NCBI RefSeq assembly: GCF_029269835.1
Contig: NZ_JARJBB010000001.1
Location: forward strand, 744,001-808,000
Origin: Streptomyces tropicalis
Lineage (GTDB): Bacteria > Actinomycetota > Actinomycetes > Streptomycetales > Streptomycetaceae
Direction of reading: 5' to 3'
Length of the DNA: 64,000 bases
This document shows positions 32,113 to 40,512 of this stretch, piece after piece. Positions within the stretch are counted from its first letter, which is position 1; the number at the start of each line of letters is the position of its first letter. Under the pieces are notes generated by a model that saw only the letters and a list, made by a program, of their open reading frames with translations, searched no databases and was not told the origin of the DNA. The position numbers and the translations under genes were made by a program.

Positions 32113-32176
32113 CTCAGTTGGTTAGAGCAGCTGACTCTTAATCAGCGGGTCCGGGGTTCGAGTCCCTGGCGGCGCA
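32103..32176 (+). tRNA. tRNA-Lys (CTT), copy 1
   Basis: The acceptor GCGCCGC/GCGGCGC has discriminator A. The anticodon loop CTCTTAA gives CTT (32137-32139) and the T-loop is TTCGAGT. It is identical to the copies at 43869 and 47975. The leader GTCAGCAG just before it is shared with copy 3, and a TAAGGT box about 20 bases upstream is a plausible -10. Confidence 0.97.
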
Positions 32177-32183
32177 CGGTGAC

Positions 32184-32227
32184 GATGGCGAGACCATTTC
32201 GCGGTACACGCGAGCGGTCTCGCCATC
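32184..32227 (+). terminator. Terminator of tRNA-Lys copy 1
   Basis: A 12-bp stem (GATGGCGAGACC / GGTCTCGCCATC) encloses a 20-nt loop, 7 bases after the tRNA. Confidence 0.8.
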
Positions 32228-32254
32228 TTCGTATGCGCCCTCGCCGTTCGCGGC

Positions 32255-33577
32255 TCATCCGGGCGTGATCTCGACCGTGTAGGCGCCGGAGGGCGTGCGG
32301 GACTCCACCTCGACGCGGACCCCGTCACCCGGCACGGTGAAGGTCTCCCCCTCGGCGACCGGGGCGTCCGCGAGCGGCGGATAGACCGAGGTCTCCCAGC
32401 AGGCCGAGGAGTGCGGGTGGGCGTCGACCACTTCGACGGGGCCGCCGCCGGACTCCGCGCCGCTGCGCACCCGGTACACCAGCACGCCCTGGCGGCACCC
32501 CTCGGAGTCGACGCCCAGCGAGGTCCGCGCCTCGAAGGCCAGGGCGCTGTCGCTGCCGGTCCGCACCACCGCCAGCTTCGTCCCGTCGCCGGTCCCGAAC
32601 GCCGGCGCCCCGGCCGTGGCGACCGGAGCGCGCCCCGCGTCCGCCGGGCCCTCCTCCACCGGCTCCAGCGTCAGCCGGGTCGTCCCGGTCCCCCGTACGC
32701 ACGCCACCTGGCGGGGGTCCAGCCAGCCGAGCCGCCACTTGTGCCAGGCGAAGAAGTCCGGGGACAGCGCGAACTGGCTGCCCATCAGGTCCCAGTCGCC
32801 GACGTAGGTGTCCCAGTCGCCCTTGCCGTCCGCGGGCCGGTGGTACAGGTCGGGCAGGTCGAACACGTGGCCGGTCTCGTGGGCGAGCACCAGCCGGTCC
32901 GGCGGGTGCCGCTCGAAGACCGTCACCACCCGGTCGATGTCGGTGCCGTCGGCGTGCAGCGGGGTGTCCAGGTTGACGACCTTCGTGGCGTCGGAGTCGA
33001 CGCCGGGCGCGTCCGGGTCGGCCACGAAGTAGACGACGCCGAAGCGCGAGAAGTCGACCTGCGGGTCGGCCGCCGCGACCGCGTCGCGCAGGTAGGCGGC
33101 CCGGTCCCGGGCGTCCCAGTCCCGGTGTATCGCGTACGCGGTGGACGGCTTCGGCATCCGGATCCAGTGCGGCACGGGGTGCGGGCGCAGGGTGAACCGG
33201 CCGTACGACGCCTGCGCGTAGAAGCGGCTGGTCGCGGGGAAGTGGTCGGCGGTCAGTTCGGCCGGCGTGGTGTGCGGGGTGGAGTCCGGGAAGGACAGGA
33301 ACACCAGGACGGCGTCGAGCGGGTGGGTGGGCCGGGTGTAGGAGGCGTTCCAGGTGTCGACGCCCTCCGAGTGGTGTGCGTCGCTGCGCTGGAGTGCGCA
33401 GGCGGCCGCCGAGAACGGCTCGGCGACCGAGGGCCCGCTCAGGATCGACGTCGCCGCGACGGCGGACAGGACCGTGAACACGGCCGCCGCGCTGCGCAGT
33501 CGGCGCCACGCTCCAGCCCCGGCGCACCCCGGGAGCCACCCACGGCCGGGGGCCTTCGGGGGGAGCTGACGCGGCAC
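32255..33577 (-). CDS. Secreted M6-type metalloprotease-like protein
   Basis: 440 residues. The N-terminal membrane-targeting segment (LRSAAAVFTVLSAVAATSILSG, about 25-50) suggests export. The peptidase domain contains the zinc motif HETGHVFDLPDLY (HExxH with a downstream Asp) and VGDWDLMGSQ, typical of immune-inhibitor-A-like M6 enzymes. The C-terminal 110 residues form a beta-sandwich-like region with paired Cys (EGCRQGVL, SSACWETS). GTG 33577 (MPRQLPPKAP) was chosen because GGAGG lies just upstream; another GTG 6 bases earlier is possible. It is divergent from cdgA. Confidence 0.85.
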   Translation of the reverse strand: MPRQLPPKAPGRGWLPGCAGAGAWRRLRSAAAVFTVLSAVAATSILSGPSVAEPFSAAACALQRSDAHHSEGVDTWNASYTRPTHPLDAVLVFLSFPDSTPHTTPAELTADHFPATSRFYAQASYGRFTLRPHPVPHWIRMPKPSTAYAIHRDWDARDRAAYLRDAVAAADPQVDFSRFGVVYFVADPDAPGVDSDATKVVNLDTPLHADGTDIDRVVTVFERHPPDRLVLAHETGHVFDLPDLYHRPADGKGDWDTYVGDWDLMGSQFALSPDFFAWHKWRLGWLDPRQVACVRGTGTTRLTLEPVEEGPADAGRAPVATAGAPAFGTGDGTKLAVVRTGSDSALAFEARTSLGVDSEGCRQGVLVYRVRSGAESGGGPVEVVDAHPHSSACWETSVYPPLADAPVAEGETFTVPGDGVRVEVESRTPSGAYTVEITPG

Positions 33578-33979
33578 GGACACCTCCGGGAGCGGTTCGC
33601 GGGGACACCGCATCCAGACTGTGCGAGTTTGTCTATGTACGCCCTGTTTGTCTGCACCGGAAGGGTGAGAGGACTCCGGCCCGTGGATCCCCTCGCCACC
33701 CCGGCGTGGAGAAGCGACACCCCCGGACCACTCACGGAACGTCACAAGTGGTCGACCGGCTCAAGAACCCGGCCAGGTGTGGGCAGAAACGATCTGCCAC
33801 CGGGGCGGGTCGCCGAGGGAGGCCGGGAAGTGGCTGGAAGGGGTCGCGCGCAAGCCTCTATGATCGGCACACTTTGGTGGCACTTTCCTGCGCGGACACG
33901 GGCCGAGCGGTCGATCGTCACCCGGTCGGCCAACCCGACGAGACCGATACGAACACCGAGTGCACTGCGGGAGCGAGCA
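33578..33979. promoter_or_regulatory. Divergent promoter region, M6 protease / cdgA
   Basis: 402 bases without a supportable gene. It contains a direct repeat of CACTTT near 33868-33885 and a GTCAC-rich stretch near 33738-33745. In S. coelicolor cdgA is a BldD target, but I could not identify a convincing BldD palindrome by eye. Confidence 0.45.
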
Positions 33980-36028
33980 GTGAGCGGAACGTCCGAAGGG
34001 CCGACGCCCGCGGCAGACCTCATCCGGCCGACCGTCACCGGGAGTGACATCTCGGGTCCTCCGGGTGCCGGGCCGGCCGGGTCCGTCCCCGGTGAGCCGC
34101 CGGCCGGCGCCGCCGTCCGCGTCGCCGCCGCGATCCGTCCGGCGGGCGCCGCCGTCACCGGCTTGGCGGAACCGCCCCCCACTTCTCCGGCGCCCCCGGA
34201 GCCCCCGGCCGGGCCGGAGGACACCGCCTCGGCTGCGGGCGGGCCGGCGGACACGGCCGGGACGGCGTCCGGTCCGCCGGAGGCAGCCGGTCCGGAACCC
34301 GTCCGGGCCGCCTTCGCCGCGGCGCCCCTGGCGATGGCCGTCGTGGACCGCGAGGGCCTGGTCGTCAGCGCGAACGACTCCTTCGGCCTGCTCGTCGGGG
34401 CGGTCCCCGCCGAACTCGCCGGGCAGCCCGCCGCCGACCTGGTCGACCTGGTGTCCGACGCCCGCACCTGGCACGCCTACCACGAGGTGCTGCACGGCAG
34501 CCGGTCCCGGCTGCGCTGCACCCGGCGCCTCAAGCACCCCGACGGCCACGGGCTGTGGGTCCAGGTCACCCTCGTGCCCCTGGCACCGCCGGCGTCCGGC
34601 ACCCTGCTGCTGTCCGTCGCCGACGTCAGCGCCCGGCGGGAACTGCAGGCCCGGCTCCGGCACTTGCGGATGCACGACCCGGTGACCCGGCTGCCCAACC
34701 GCACCCTCTTCTTCGAACGCCTGTCGGCCGCGCTGGAGGCCGGGGCCGGAGAGCAGGGCGGGACCGGCCGGATCGGCCTGTGCTACCTGGACCTGGACGG
34801 CTTCAAGGCGATCAACGACACCCTCGGCCACCACGTCGGGGACCGGCTGCTCGCCGCGGTGGCCGAGCGGCTGAACGCCTGCGCCGACGCGGCGGGCCAC
34901 GGCCGGACGAGCGCGCCCCTGGCCGCCCGCCTCGGCGGGGACGAGTTCGCGCTGCTGGTGGAGGACTCCACCGGCACCGAGCATCTCGCGGCGCTCGCCG
35001 AGTCGGTGCTGACGGCGCTGCAGAGCCCGTTCGAGATCTCCGGGCGGCGCCTGTCGGTGTCGGCGTCGATCGGCGTGGTCGAGCGGCACGCGGCCGGCAC
35101 CACGGCGACCGCGCTGATGCAGGCCGCGGACACGACGCTCTACTGGGCGAAGGCGGACGGCAGGGCCCGCTGGACCCTGTTCGATCCGGAGCGCAACGCG
35201 CACCGCATGACCCGCCAGGCCCTGGTCTCCACGCTCCGCGCGGCGATCGACCGCGGCGAGTTCACGCTGGAGTACCAGCCGCTGGTGGGCATGGGGGACG
35301 GGCGGCTGCGCGGGGTGGAGGCCCTCGTCCGCTGGCGGCACCCGCAGTTCGGGGTGCTGACGCCGAATCGGTTCATCCAACTGGCGGAGGAGGACGGGTC
35401 GATCGTGCCGCTCGGGCGGTGGATCCTGGCCACCGCCTGCCGCCAGGCCCGCCGCTGGCAGCTGGACCACCCGGGCGAGCCGCCGATCTTCGTCAGCGTC
35501 AACGTGGCGGTCCGCCAGGTCTGGGACTCCGACCTGGTCTCCGACGTGGCGGAGGTGCTCGCGGAGACGGGCCTGGAGCCGCGCCTGCTGCAGCTGGAGC
35601 TGACCGAGTCGGCCGTGATGGGCTCCGGCGGCCGCCCGATCCAGGCACTGCAGGCGCTGAACGACATGGGCGTGGGCATCGCCATCGACGACTTCGGCAC
35701 CGGCTACTCGAACCTGTCCTACCTCAGCCGCCTGCCGGTGTCGGTGCTGAAGCTGGACGGGTCCTTCGTGCGGGGCTTCCAGTACGAGGAGCGGGACGGC
35801 GCCGCCGAGCACGCCAACCCGGCCGACGAGGTCGTCGTCGAGGCGATGATCCAGCTGGCCCACCGGCTGGGGCTGACGGTGACCGCGGAGTGCGTGGAGA
35901 CCTCCGACCAGGCCAGCCGGCTGCGCCGCATCGGCTGCGACACCGGGCAGGGCTGGCTGTACTCCCGCCCGGTGACGGCGGATCGTATCTCCGACCTGCT
36001 GGGCGGCACCGCCTGCCGCCGCCCCTGA
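33980..36028 (+). CDS. cdgA: c-di-GMP signalling protein CdgA (PAS-GGDEF-EAL)
   Basis: 682 residues. A Pro/Ala-rich N-terminus (1-110) precedes a PAS domain (about 115-220). The GGDEF domain has an intact GGDEF at 319-323 and no RxxD inhibitory site five residues before it. The EAL domain has E447-A448-L449 and later signatures (QLELTESAVM, IDDFGTGYSNLSYL, KLDGSFVRG). Both synthesis and breakdown of c-di-GMP are thus formally possible; S. coelicolor CdgA acts as a cyclase controlling development. GTG 33980 with GGGAG upstream was chosen; the in-frame upstream sequence is antisense to the protease gene. Name assigned from domain order and locus. Confidence 0.88.
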   Translation: MSGTSEGPTPAADLIRPTVTGSDISGPPGAGPAGSVPGEPPAGAAVRVAAAIRPAGAAVTGLAEPPPTSPAPPEPPAGPEDTASAAGGPADTAGTASGPPEAAGPEPVRAAFAAAPLAMAVVDREGLVVSANDSFGLLVGAVPAELAGQPAADLVDLVSDARTWHAYHEVLHGSRSRLRCTRRLKHPDGHGLWVQVTLVPLAPPASGTLLLSVADVSARRELQARLRHLRMHDPVTRLPNRTLFFERLSAALEAGAGEQGGTGRIGLCYLDLDGFKAINDTLGHHVGDRLLAAVAERLNACADAAGHGRTSAPLAARLGGDEFALLVEDSTGTEHLAALAESVLTALQSPFEISGRRLSVSASIGVVERHAAGTTATALMQAADTTLYWAKADGRARWTLFDPERNAHRMTRQALVSTLRAAIDRGEFTLEYQPLVGMGDGRLRGVEALVRWRHPQFGVLTPNRFIQLAEEDGSIVPLGRWILATACRQARRWQLDHPGEPPIFVSVNVAVRQVWDSDLVSDVAEVLAETGLEPRLLQLELTESAVMGSGGRPIQALQALNDMGVGIAIDDFGTGYSNLSYLSRLPVSVLKLDGSFVRGFQYEERDGAAEHANPADEVVVEAMIQLAHRLGLTVTAECVETSDQASRLRRIGCDTGQGWLYSRPVTADRISDLLGGTACRRP

Positions 36029-36076
36029 GTCCCGGACCCCGGGCGGGCCGGGCGGCCCGTCCCGGGTGCACCCCGG

Positions 36077-36275
36077 CTAGTGCTGTGGCCGGAAGGGTGT
36101 GCCGGGATGCTCGCGGCGTCCGGTGCCGGGGGCACCTCCCACGCCGTTCAGGCTGCGGGGGAGCATCGCAGGGCGGAGCGTCGCCCGCGTACGGGATGTA
36201 CCCGGGTGAGGCGACGACGCAGCGAGGTGCCGTGCCGGACGCCGCGAGCCGGTGACCTTCCGGGTCGCAGCACTA
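36077..36275. mobile_element. MITE-like element with long terminal inverted repeats
   Basis: About 195 bases. The ends TGCTGTGGCCGGAAGG (left, from 36081) and the complement of CCTTCCGGGTCGCAGCA (right, to 36272) pair over about 50 bases with small gaps, and include a shared GCTCGCGGCGTCCGG. CTAG occurs at both flanks (36077-36080, and 36273-36275 joined to 37359 if the IS is removed), which looks like a target duplication. No ORF. The same end sequence appears alone at 49450-49470. Confidence 0.6.
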
Positions 36276-36294
36276 GGTCCTGTCTGGAGTTTGA

Positions 36295-36801
36295 TCATGA
36301 GTGCGGTGCGATGCTGCGGAGCCAGAGCATCGCACCGCACAGGTGGAGTCCGGCCTCGTAGCTCTGCGGGGTCTTGTCGAAGCGGGTCGCTACGCCGCGC
36401 CAGTTCCGCAGGCGGTTGATGCACCGCTCCACGGTGTTGCGTTCGGTGTACAAGCCCGCGTCGTGGCTGACGGGGCGGCCGCCATGCGAGCCGCGCTTCT
36501 TGCGGTTGGCGGCCTGGTCGACCTTCTCCGGGACCACCCCGCGGATCCCTCGTCCTCGCAGGTAGCGGCGGTTGCGGCGGGAGGAGTACGCCTTGTCGGC
36601 GGCCACCGCGTCCGGCCGGGTCTTCGGGCGTCCGACCGGCCCGCGCACCTTGATCCGCTCCAGGACCGGGACGAGCTGCGGGCTGTCGCCGGCCTGTCCG
36701 GGCGTGAGGACGAACGCCAGTGGGCGGCAGCGCCGGTCGGCCGCCAGGTGGATTTTGCTGGTCAACCCGCCCCGGGAGCGCCCCAGCTCAGCAGCCTTCA
36801 A
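36295..36801 (-). CDS. IS5-type transposase, C-terminal frame (OrfB)
   Basis: 168 residues from a TTG that overlaps the OrfA stop. RSRGGLTSKIHLAADRR precedes the second catalytic Asp (AADKAYSS), and the C-terminal Glu lies in YTERNTVERCINRLRNW. It is probably made as an OrfAB fusion by -1 frameshift. The catalytic triad is complete across the two frames, so the element may be active. Confidence 0.88.
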   Translation of the reverse strand: MKAAELGRSRGGLTSKIHLAADRRCRPLAFVLTPGQAGDSPQLVPVLERIKVRGPVGRPKTRPDAVAADKAYSSRRNRRYLRGRGIRGVVPEKVDQAANRKKRGSHGGRPVSHDAGLYTERNTVERCINRLRNWRGVATRFDKTPQSYEAGLHLCGAMLWLRSIAPHS

Positions 36802-37280
36802 GCGGGCGCGGTGCCGTCGGCGGGTCCGGCGCCGTTCAGTGCGGCCGTCGGCGTCGGATTGCCCCTCTCGCGGCTCTTGTTCCTTCGGGGTGCCCCCTTT
36901 TCGGACTCGACGGCCGCCTCCAGGGCCGCCAACTGCTTCGCGTCGAGGATCATCCCGGCGGCGTGGTGGTGGGCCCGAGACGTGGCGGAGTCCACGCTGA
37001 CCAGGCCCATGTCGGTCTCACCGCGCGCGGCTGCCTCGGCGATCAACGCCTCCATCAGGTGCTGGAAGGCGCCCTGCCCCACCCAGATCCGGAAGCGGTC
37101 GTAAGTGCTTTGCCAGGGCCCGAACTCGTTCGGCAGGTCGCGCCAGGGGCTGCCGGTGCGGAAGCGCCACATCACCGCGTTGAAGTGTTTCCGCAGGTCG
37201 GGGATGGGTCCGACCGCGGCGATCGGGAGATGGGGCTCGATCAGGGCCCAGTGCTCGTCGGTGAGATCGTCTCGCGCCAT
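36798..37280 (-). CDS. IS5-type transposase, N-terminal frame (OrfA)
   Basis: 160 residues. The DUF4096-like N-terminus (LTDEHWALIEPHLP) with the FRTGSPWRDLPNEFGPWQS motif is followed by the first catalytic Asp in VSVDSATSRAH. It ends in TGA at 36798 and continues in the -1 frame. ATG 37280. A run AAAAGGGGG near 36893-36901 is a possible slippery site. Confidence 0.9.
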   Translation of the reverse strand: MARDDLTDEHWALIEPHLPIAAVGPIPDLRKHFNAVMWRFRTGSPWRDLPNEFGPWQSTYDRFRIWVGQGAFQHLMEALIAEAAARGETDMGLVSVDSATSRAHHHAAGMILDAKQLAALEAAVESEKGAPRRNKSRERGNPTPTAALNGAGPADGTAPA

Positions 37281-37355
37281 GACTGACGATCTATCAAGAC
37301 CGGGCCTCGGCGCGCAGACGATCCACCGAATCGTGATCCGAACTCCAGACAGAAC

Positions 37356-38453
37356 CTAGGCCGGTCCGGCCACCGGGAGGCCGTAGGCGTCGGCGAGCAG
37401 CTCGTAGGAGCGCAGGCGCAGCTCGCCGCTGTGGGCGTTGCCGGTGATCATCAGCTCGTCGGCGCCGGTGCGCTTGTGGAGGTCGTCGAGCCCGGCGCGT
37501 ACCTCGTCGGCGGTGCCGTGCACCACGTTGGCCGTCCAGGAGGAGACGAACTCCTCCTCCATGGGGCTGAAGTCGTACGCCTCCGCCTCCTCCGGGGTGG
37601 GGACGAGGCCGGGGCGGCCGGTGCGCAGCCGGACCATGTTGAGCGCGGCGGCCCGCACCTGGCGGCGGGCCTCCTTCTCCTCGTCGGTGGCGAGGGCGGC
37701 GACGCCGATCAGGGCGTAGGGGGCGTCGAGGACCTCGCCCGGCCGGAAGGACTCGCGGTAGAGGTCGAGCGCCGGGACGGTGTTGTGCGCGGAGAAGTGG
37801 TGGGCGAAGGCGAAGGGCAGCCCGAGCGCGCCGGCCAGCCGGGCGCTGAAGCCGGAGGAGCCGAGCAGCCATATCGGCGGGCGGTGCGCCGACTGGACGC
37901 CGCCGGGGGAGGTCGCCTGGACGGGGCCGGGCACGGCGTGGATCCGGGCGTAGGGGTGGCCGTCGGGGAAGTCGTCGTCGAGGAAGCGGGTCAGTTCGGC
38001 GAGCTGCTGCGGGAAGTCGTCGGCGCCCTCGTTCAGCCGGTCGGTGCGGCGCAGGGCGGCCGCCGTGGCGCCGTCGGTGCCGGGGGCGCGGCCGAGGCCG
38101 AGGTCGACGCGGCCGGGGGCCATGGCCTCCAGGGTGCCGAACTGCTCGGCGATCACCAGGGGGGCGTGGTTGGGCAGCATGACCCCGCCCGAGCCGAGCC
38201 GGATGCGGGAGGTGTGGGCCGCGAGGTGGGCGAGGATCACGGCCGGGGACGAGGAGGCGACGCCGGGCATGGAGTGGTGCTCGGCGACCCAGTAGCGGTG
38301 GAAGCCGCGGGTTTCGGCGAGGCGGGAGAGGGCGACCGAGGTGCGCAGGGCGTCGGTGGCCGTGCGGCCCGCCCCCACGGTGACCAGGTCCAGGACGGAG
38401 AGGGGTACGGGTGCGGTGCCGTGGGCCTCGCCGCGGATCTCGTCTGCCGACAC
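37356..38453 (-). CDS. LLM-class flavin-dependent oxidoreductase
   Basis: 365 residues, luciferase-like monooxygenase fold. LSVLDLVTVGAGRTATDAL, the YWVAEHHSMPGVASSSPAVILAHLAA region (AEHH motif), RIRLGSGGVMLPNHAPLVIAEQF and GRVDLGLGRAPGTD are the usual signatures of the alkanal monooxygenase/bacterial LLM family. The substrate is unknown. GTG 38453 has AGGAGG 8 bases upstream. Its TAG stop (37358-37356) uses the last base of the adjacent IS plus the TA target duplication, and the stop would be the same without the IS. Confidence 0.9.
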   Translation of the reverse strand: MSADEIRGEAHGTAPVPLSVLDLVTVGAGRTATDALRTSVALSRLAETRGFHRYWVAEHHSMPGVASSSPAVILAHLAAHTSRIRLGSGGVMLPNHAPLVIAEQFGTLEAMAPGRVDLGLGRAPGTDGATAAALRRTDRLNEGADDFPQQLAELTRFLDDDFPDGHPYARIHAVPGPVQATSPGGVQSAHRPPIWLLGSSGFSARLAGALGLPFAFAHHFSAHNTVPALDLYRESFRPGEVLDAPYALIGVAALATDEEKEARRQVRAAALNMVRLRTGRPGLVPTPEEAEAYDFSPMEEEFVSSWTANVVHGTADEVRAGLDDLHKRTGADELMITGNAHSGELRLRSYELLADAYGLPVAGPA

Positions 38454-38548
38454 GGGGGGTGCCTCCTGTTCGTGGCCGTGCGTTGTCCTGCCCGGAGACA
38501 ACAGGAGACGGTCCCCGCGTGTTCCCCGTGCGGGTCCGCCGGGGGGTG

Positions 38549-39277
38549 TCAGGCCTGCACGATCGGCTCCCGGGTGAAGAGCGCGCCGAGGGCGGGGGCG
38601 TTCACCCGGCGGTCGGTCAGGCGCAGCCCCTCCCACACGGTGACCTGGTGCGCGGTGAGCACGGGCTTGCCGAGGTCCTTCTCCAGCGCGGTGAGGTGGG
38701 AGGCGGTGTGCAGGGCGGTGTCGGTGAGGAGGACCGCGTCGGCGCCGGCGGTGTCGGCCTCCCGCGCCAGGGCGAGGATCTCCGTCTCGCCCCAGGCGGC
38801 CGTCTCCTCGGGTGCGAGGGGCCCGGCGCCGTGGGCGGCGACGACCTCCAGCCCCGCGGCCCGCAGGAAGTCCGCGACGAGGGAGCCGGTGTCCGCGCCG
38901 CCTGTGGTGGCGACCGCGACCCGGCGCGCGCCGACCTCACCGGCCGCGTGGACGAAGGCGAAGGCGGTCGCGGAGGCCGGCATGCCGGCCGCGCGGGCCA
39001 GCGACCGGACGCGTTCGTGGGCGCCGTCCCAGCCGTCGGCGAAGCCGCCGCCGGAGCAGGCCGACACCACCGCCTCCGCGCCGGACAGCCGCAGCCCCTC
39101 GACGCCCGCGGCCGGTCCCGGCGCGCCGCCCGCCCCGCGGGAGGCGCTCGCGCGGCGCGGGTCCTCGGCCGGGGTGTGGACGAGGTCCACCCGGATGTCG
39201 CTGCCGAGGAGCTGCTCGATGCGGGGGTAGTCGTCCTCGGCCAGGTGGCCCGGGTAGAGGACTCCGAGTGCGGTCAT
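38549..39277 (-). CDS. Asp/Glu racemase-family protein, EutA-like (maleate isomerase/decarboxylase type)
   Basis: 242 residues. LGVLYPGHLAEDDYPRIEQLL opens the protein and the first catalytic Cys is in VVSACSGGGFADG. The second catalytic position, normally Cys in maleate isomerases and racemases, lies in AVLLTDTALHT with no Cys. This pattern is found in arylmalonate decarboxylase-like and EutA-like proteins. ATG 39277 with AGGAAGG upstream. It is divergent from an ehuBCDA-type transporter, and EutA is commonly encoded beside ectoine transport genes, so a role in ectoine/hydroxyectoine use is inferred. The rest of the eut pathway is not here. Confidence 0.75.
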   Translation of the reverse strand: MTALGVLYPGHLAEDDYPRIEQLLGSDIRVDLVHTPAEDPRRASASRGAGGAPGPAAGVEGLRLSGAEAVVSACSGGGFADGWDGAHERVRSLARAAGMPASATAFAFVHAAGEVGARRVAVATTGGADTGSLVADFLRAAGLEVVAAHGAGPLAPEETAAWGETEILALAREADTAGADAVLLTDTALHTASHLTALEKDLGKPVLTAHQVTVWEGLRLTDRRVNAPALGALFTREPIVQA

Positions 39278-39450
39278 GTCCAGCCTTCCTGCTGTCGTGG
39301 CGGCGGTACGGGCCGGTGCGGGCCGCGTGGGGCGGCGGCGCGGTGGCCCCCTGGCTCGGGTACCCCGTCGGCGGGCCGCCGCCCCCGTTGTGACCGGGTT
39401 GGCCGAGGGGTGCCGCCCGGAGACCCGCGCGACGCCCGGGCGGGACGGGT

Positions 39451-39485
39451 GTGCCCGCGGGCATGCGGGTGCCGCCCGCGGGCAC
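39451..39485. promoter_or_regulatory. Paired palindromes in the EutA-like / ehuB divergent region
   Basis: GTGCCCGCGGGC (39451-39462) and GCCCGCGGGCAC (39474-39485) form a 12-bp inverted repeat with an 11-nt centre. Each arm also contains its own GCCCGCGGGC palindrome. It lies about 95 bases before ehuB and could bind the IclR regulator encoded downstream, or form a hairpin. Confidence 0.45.
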
Positions 39486-39579
39486 CCGGACAGCGGGCTC
39501 GGGCGTACCCCGTGAAGGAACCGTGGGGAGACGGAAACCGTTCGGAATACCCGCGACGGGCCGGGGTAGCGACGCGCCC

Positions 39580-40512
39580 ATGGTTCCAGTCCAGTCACAT
39601 CACGACGGCGCAAGACGCCCCGCCGGCCCCGGGCTTGGCCGCCGCGCCCTGCTCACCGGCGCCGCCGCCCTGGCCACGGCCGGCGCGATCGGCGCGAGCA
39701 GCGGATGCAGCCGGGTGGCCGCCGCGGACACCGGGGACGGCGGTGACCTGCTCGGGCAGTTGCGGGCCAGGGGCACCGTGCGCCTCGGCATCGCGGGCGA
39801 GCAGCCCTACGGCTACATAGGCAAGGACGGCGAGGTCACGGGGTCCGCGCCCGCGATCGCCGCCCGCATCTTCCGCAGACTCGGCGTCGAGCGCGTCGAG
39901 CCCTTCCCGACGGAGTTCGGCTCGCTCATCTTCGGCCTGAACTCGCTCCAGTTCGACGTGGTCGCCGCCGGCATGTACATCACCCCGGAGCGCTGCGGCC
40001 AGGTCATCTTCGCCGACCCGGAGTACCAGATGAAGGACGCCTTCATCGTGGCCCGGGGCAACCCGAAGAAGCTGCACACCTACGCCGACGTCGCCCGGGC
40101 CGGGGCCCGCCTGGCGACCGGGATCGGCTACGCGGAGATCGACTACGCCAAGGCCGCCGGGGTGAAGCACATCGACACCCTGCCCGACCAGCTGGCCGGT
40201 CTCCTCGCCGTCGAACAGGGCCGGGTGGACGTCTTCGCGGGCACCGCCGTCACGGTCCGCAACGTGGTGCGGCAGACCCGCAGCACCAAGGCGGAGGCGA
40301 CCGGCGAGGTCACACCGCTGGTGGACGGCAAACCGGTGGTCGACGCCGGCGGCTTCGCCTTCCGCAGGCCCGAGCGCAACCTGCGCGACGCCTTCAACCG
40401 GGAGCTGCACAAGATGAAGCGCAGCGGCGAACTGCTCCAGGTCATGCGGCCGTTCGGTTTCACCGAGCAGCAGATGACGAAGCTCACGGCCGAGGAGAAG
40501 TGCCGGTCATGA
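39580..40512 (+). CDS. ehuB: Ectoine/hydroxyectoine-type ABC transporter substrate-binding lipoprotein
   Basis: 310 residues, SBP family 3. The N-terminus has Tat-like Arg-Arg at 21-22, a hydrophobic core and an SSGC lipobox (Cys43). The mature domain shows GTVRLGIAGEQPYGYIGKDGEVTG, IIFGLNSLQFDVVAAGMYITPER and FAGTAVTVRNV. These fit EhuB better than a general amino-acid binder, but substrate is inferred from family and from the EutA-like neighbour. ATG 39580 is preferred although its ribosome site is weak. Overlaps ehuC by ATGA. Confidence 0.82.
   Translation: MVPVQSHHDGARRPAGPGLGRRALLTGAAALATAGAIGASSGCSRVAAADTGDGGDLLGQLRARGTVRLGIAGEQPYGYIGKDGEVTGSAPAIAARIFRRLGVERVEPFPTEFGSLIFGLNSLQFDVVAAGMYITPERCGQVIFADPEYQMKDAFIVARGNPKKLHTYADVARAGARLATGIGYAEIDYAKAAGVKHIDTLPDQLAGLLAVEQGRVDVFAGTAVTVRNVVRQTRSTKAEATGEVTPLVDGKPVVDAGGFAFRRPERNLRDAFNRELHKMKRSGELLQVMRPFGFTEQQMTKLTAEEKCRS

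Larger units (their letters stand above)
36276..37356 (-). mobile_element. IS5-family insertion sequence (IS427-like group)
   Basis: 1081 bp. Imperfect terminal inverted repeats start GGTCCTGTCTGGAGTT at the left and GGTTCTGTCTGGAGTT (complement) at the right. TA at 36274-36275 and 37357-37358 is the likely 2-bp target duplication. Two overlapping frames on the minus strand encode one DDE transposase joined by -1 frameshifting. It has inserted into the CTAG at the right end of the MITE-like element. Confidence 0.9.

Noticed and set aside
32103..32176. tRNA-Lys as attachment site of an integrated element
   Set aside because: No integrase, excisionase or direct repeat of the tRNA 3' end nearby apart from the other whole tRNA genes.
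32411..33979. N-terminal extension of cdgA to 1205 residues
   Set aside because: The extra 520 residues are antisense to the M6 protease gene and lack domain structure; GTG 33980 has a ribosome site.
33700..33979. BldD box upstream of cdgA
   Set aside because: Expected from S. coelicolor, but only loose GTCAC-like half-sites were seen; not strong enough to call.
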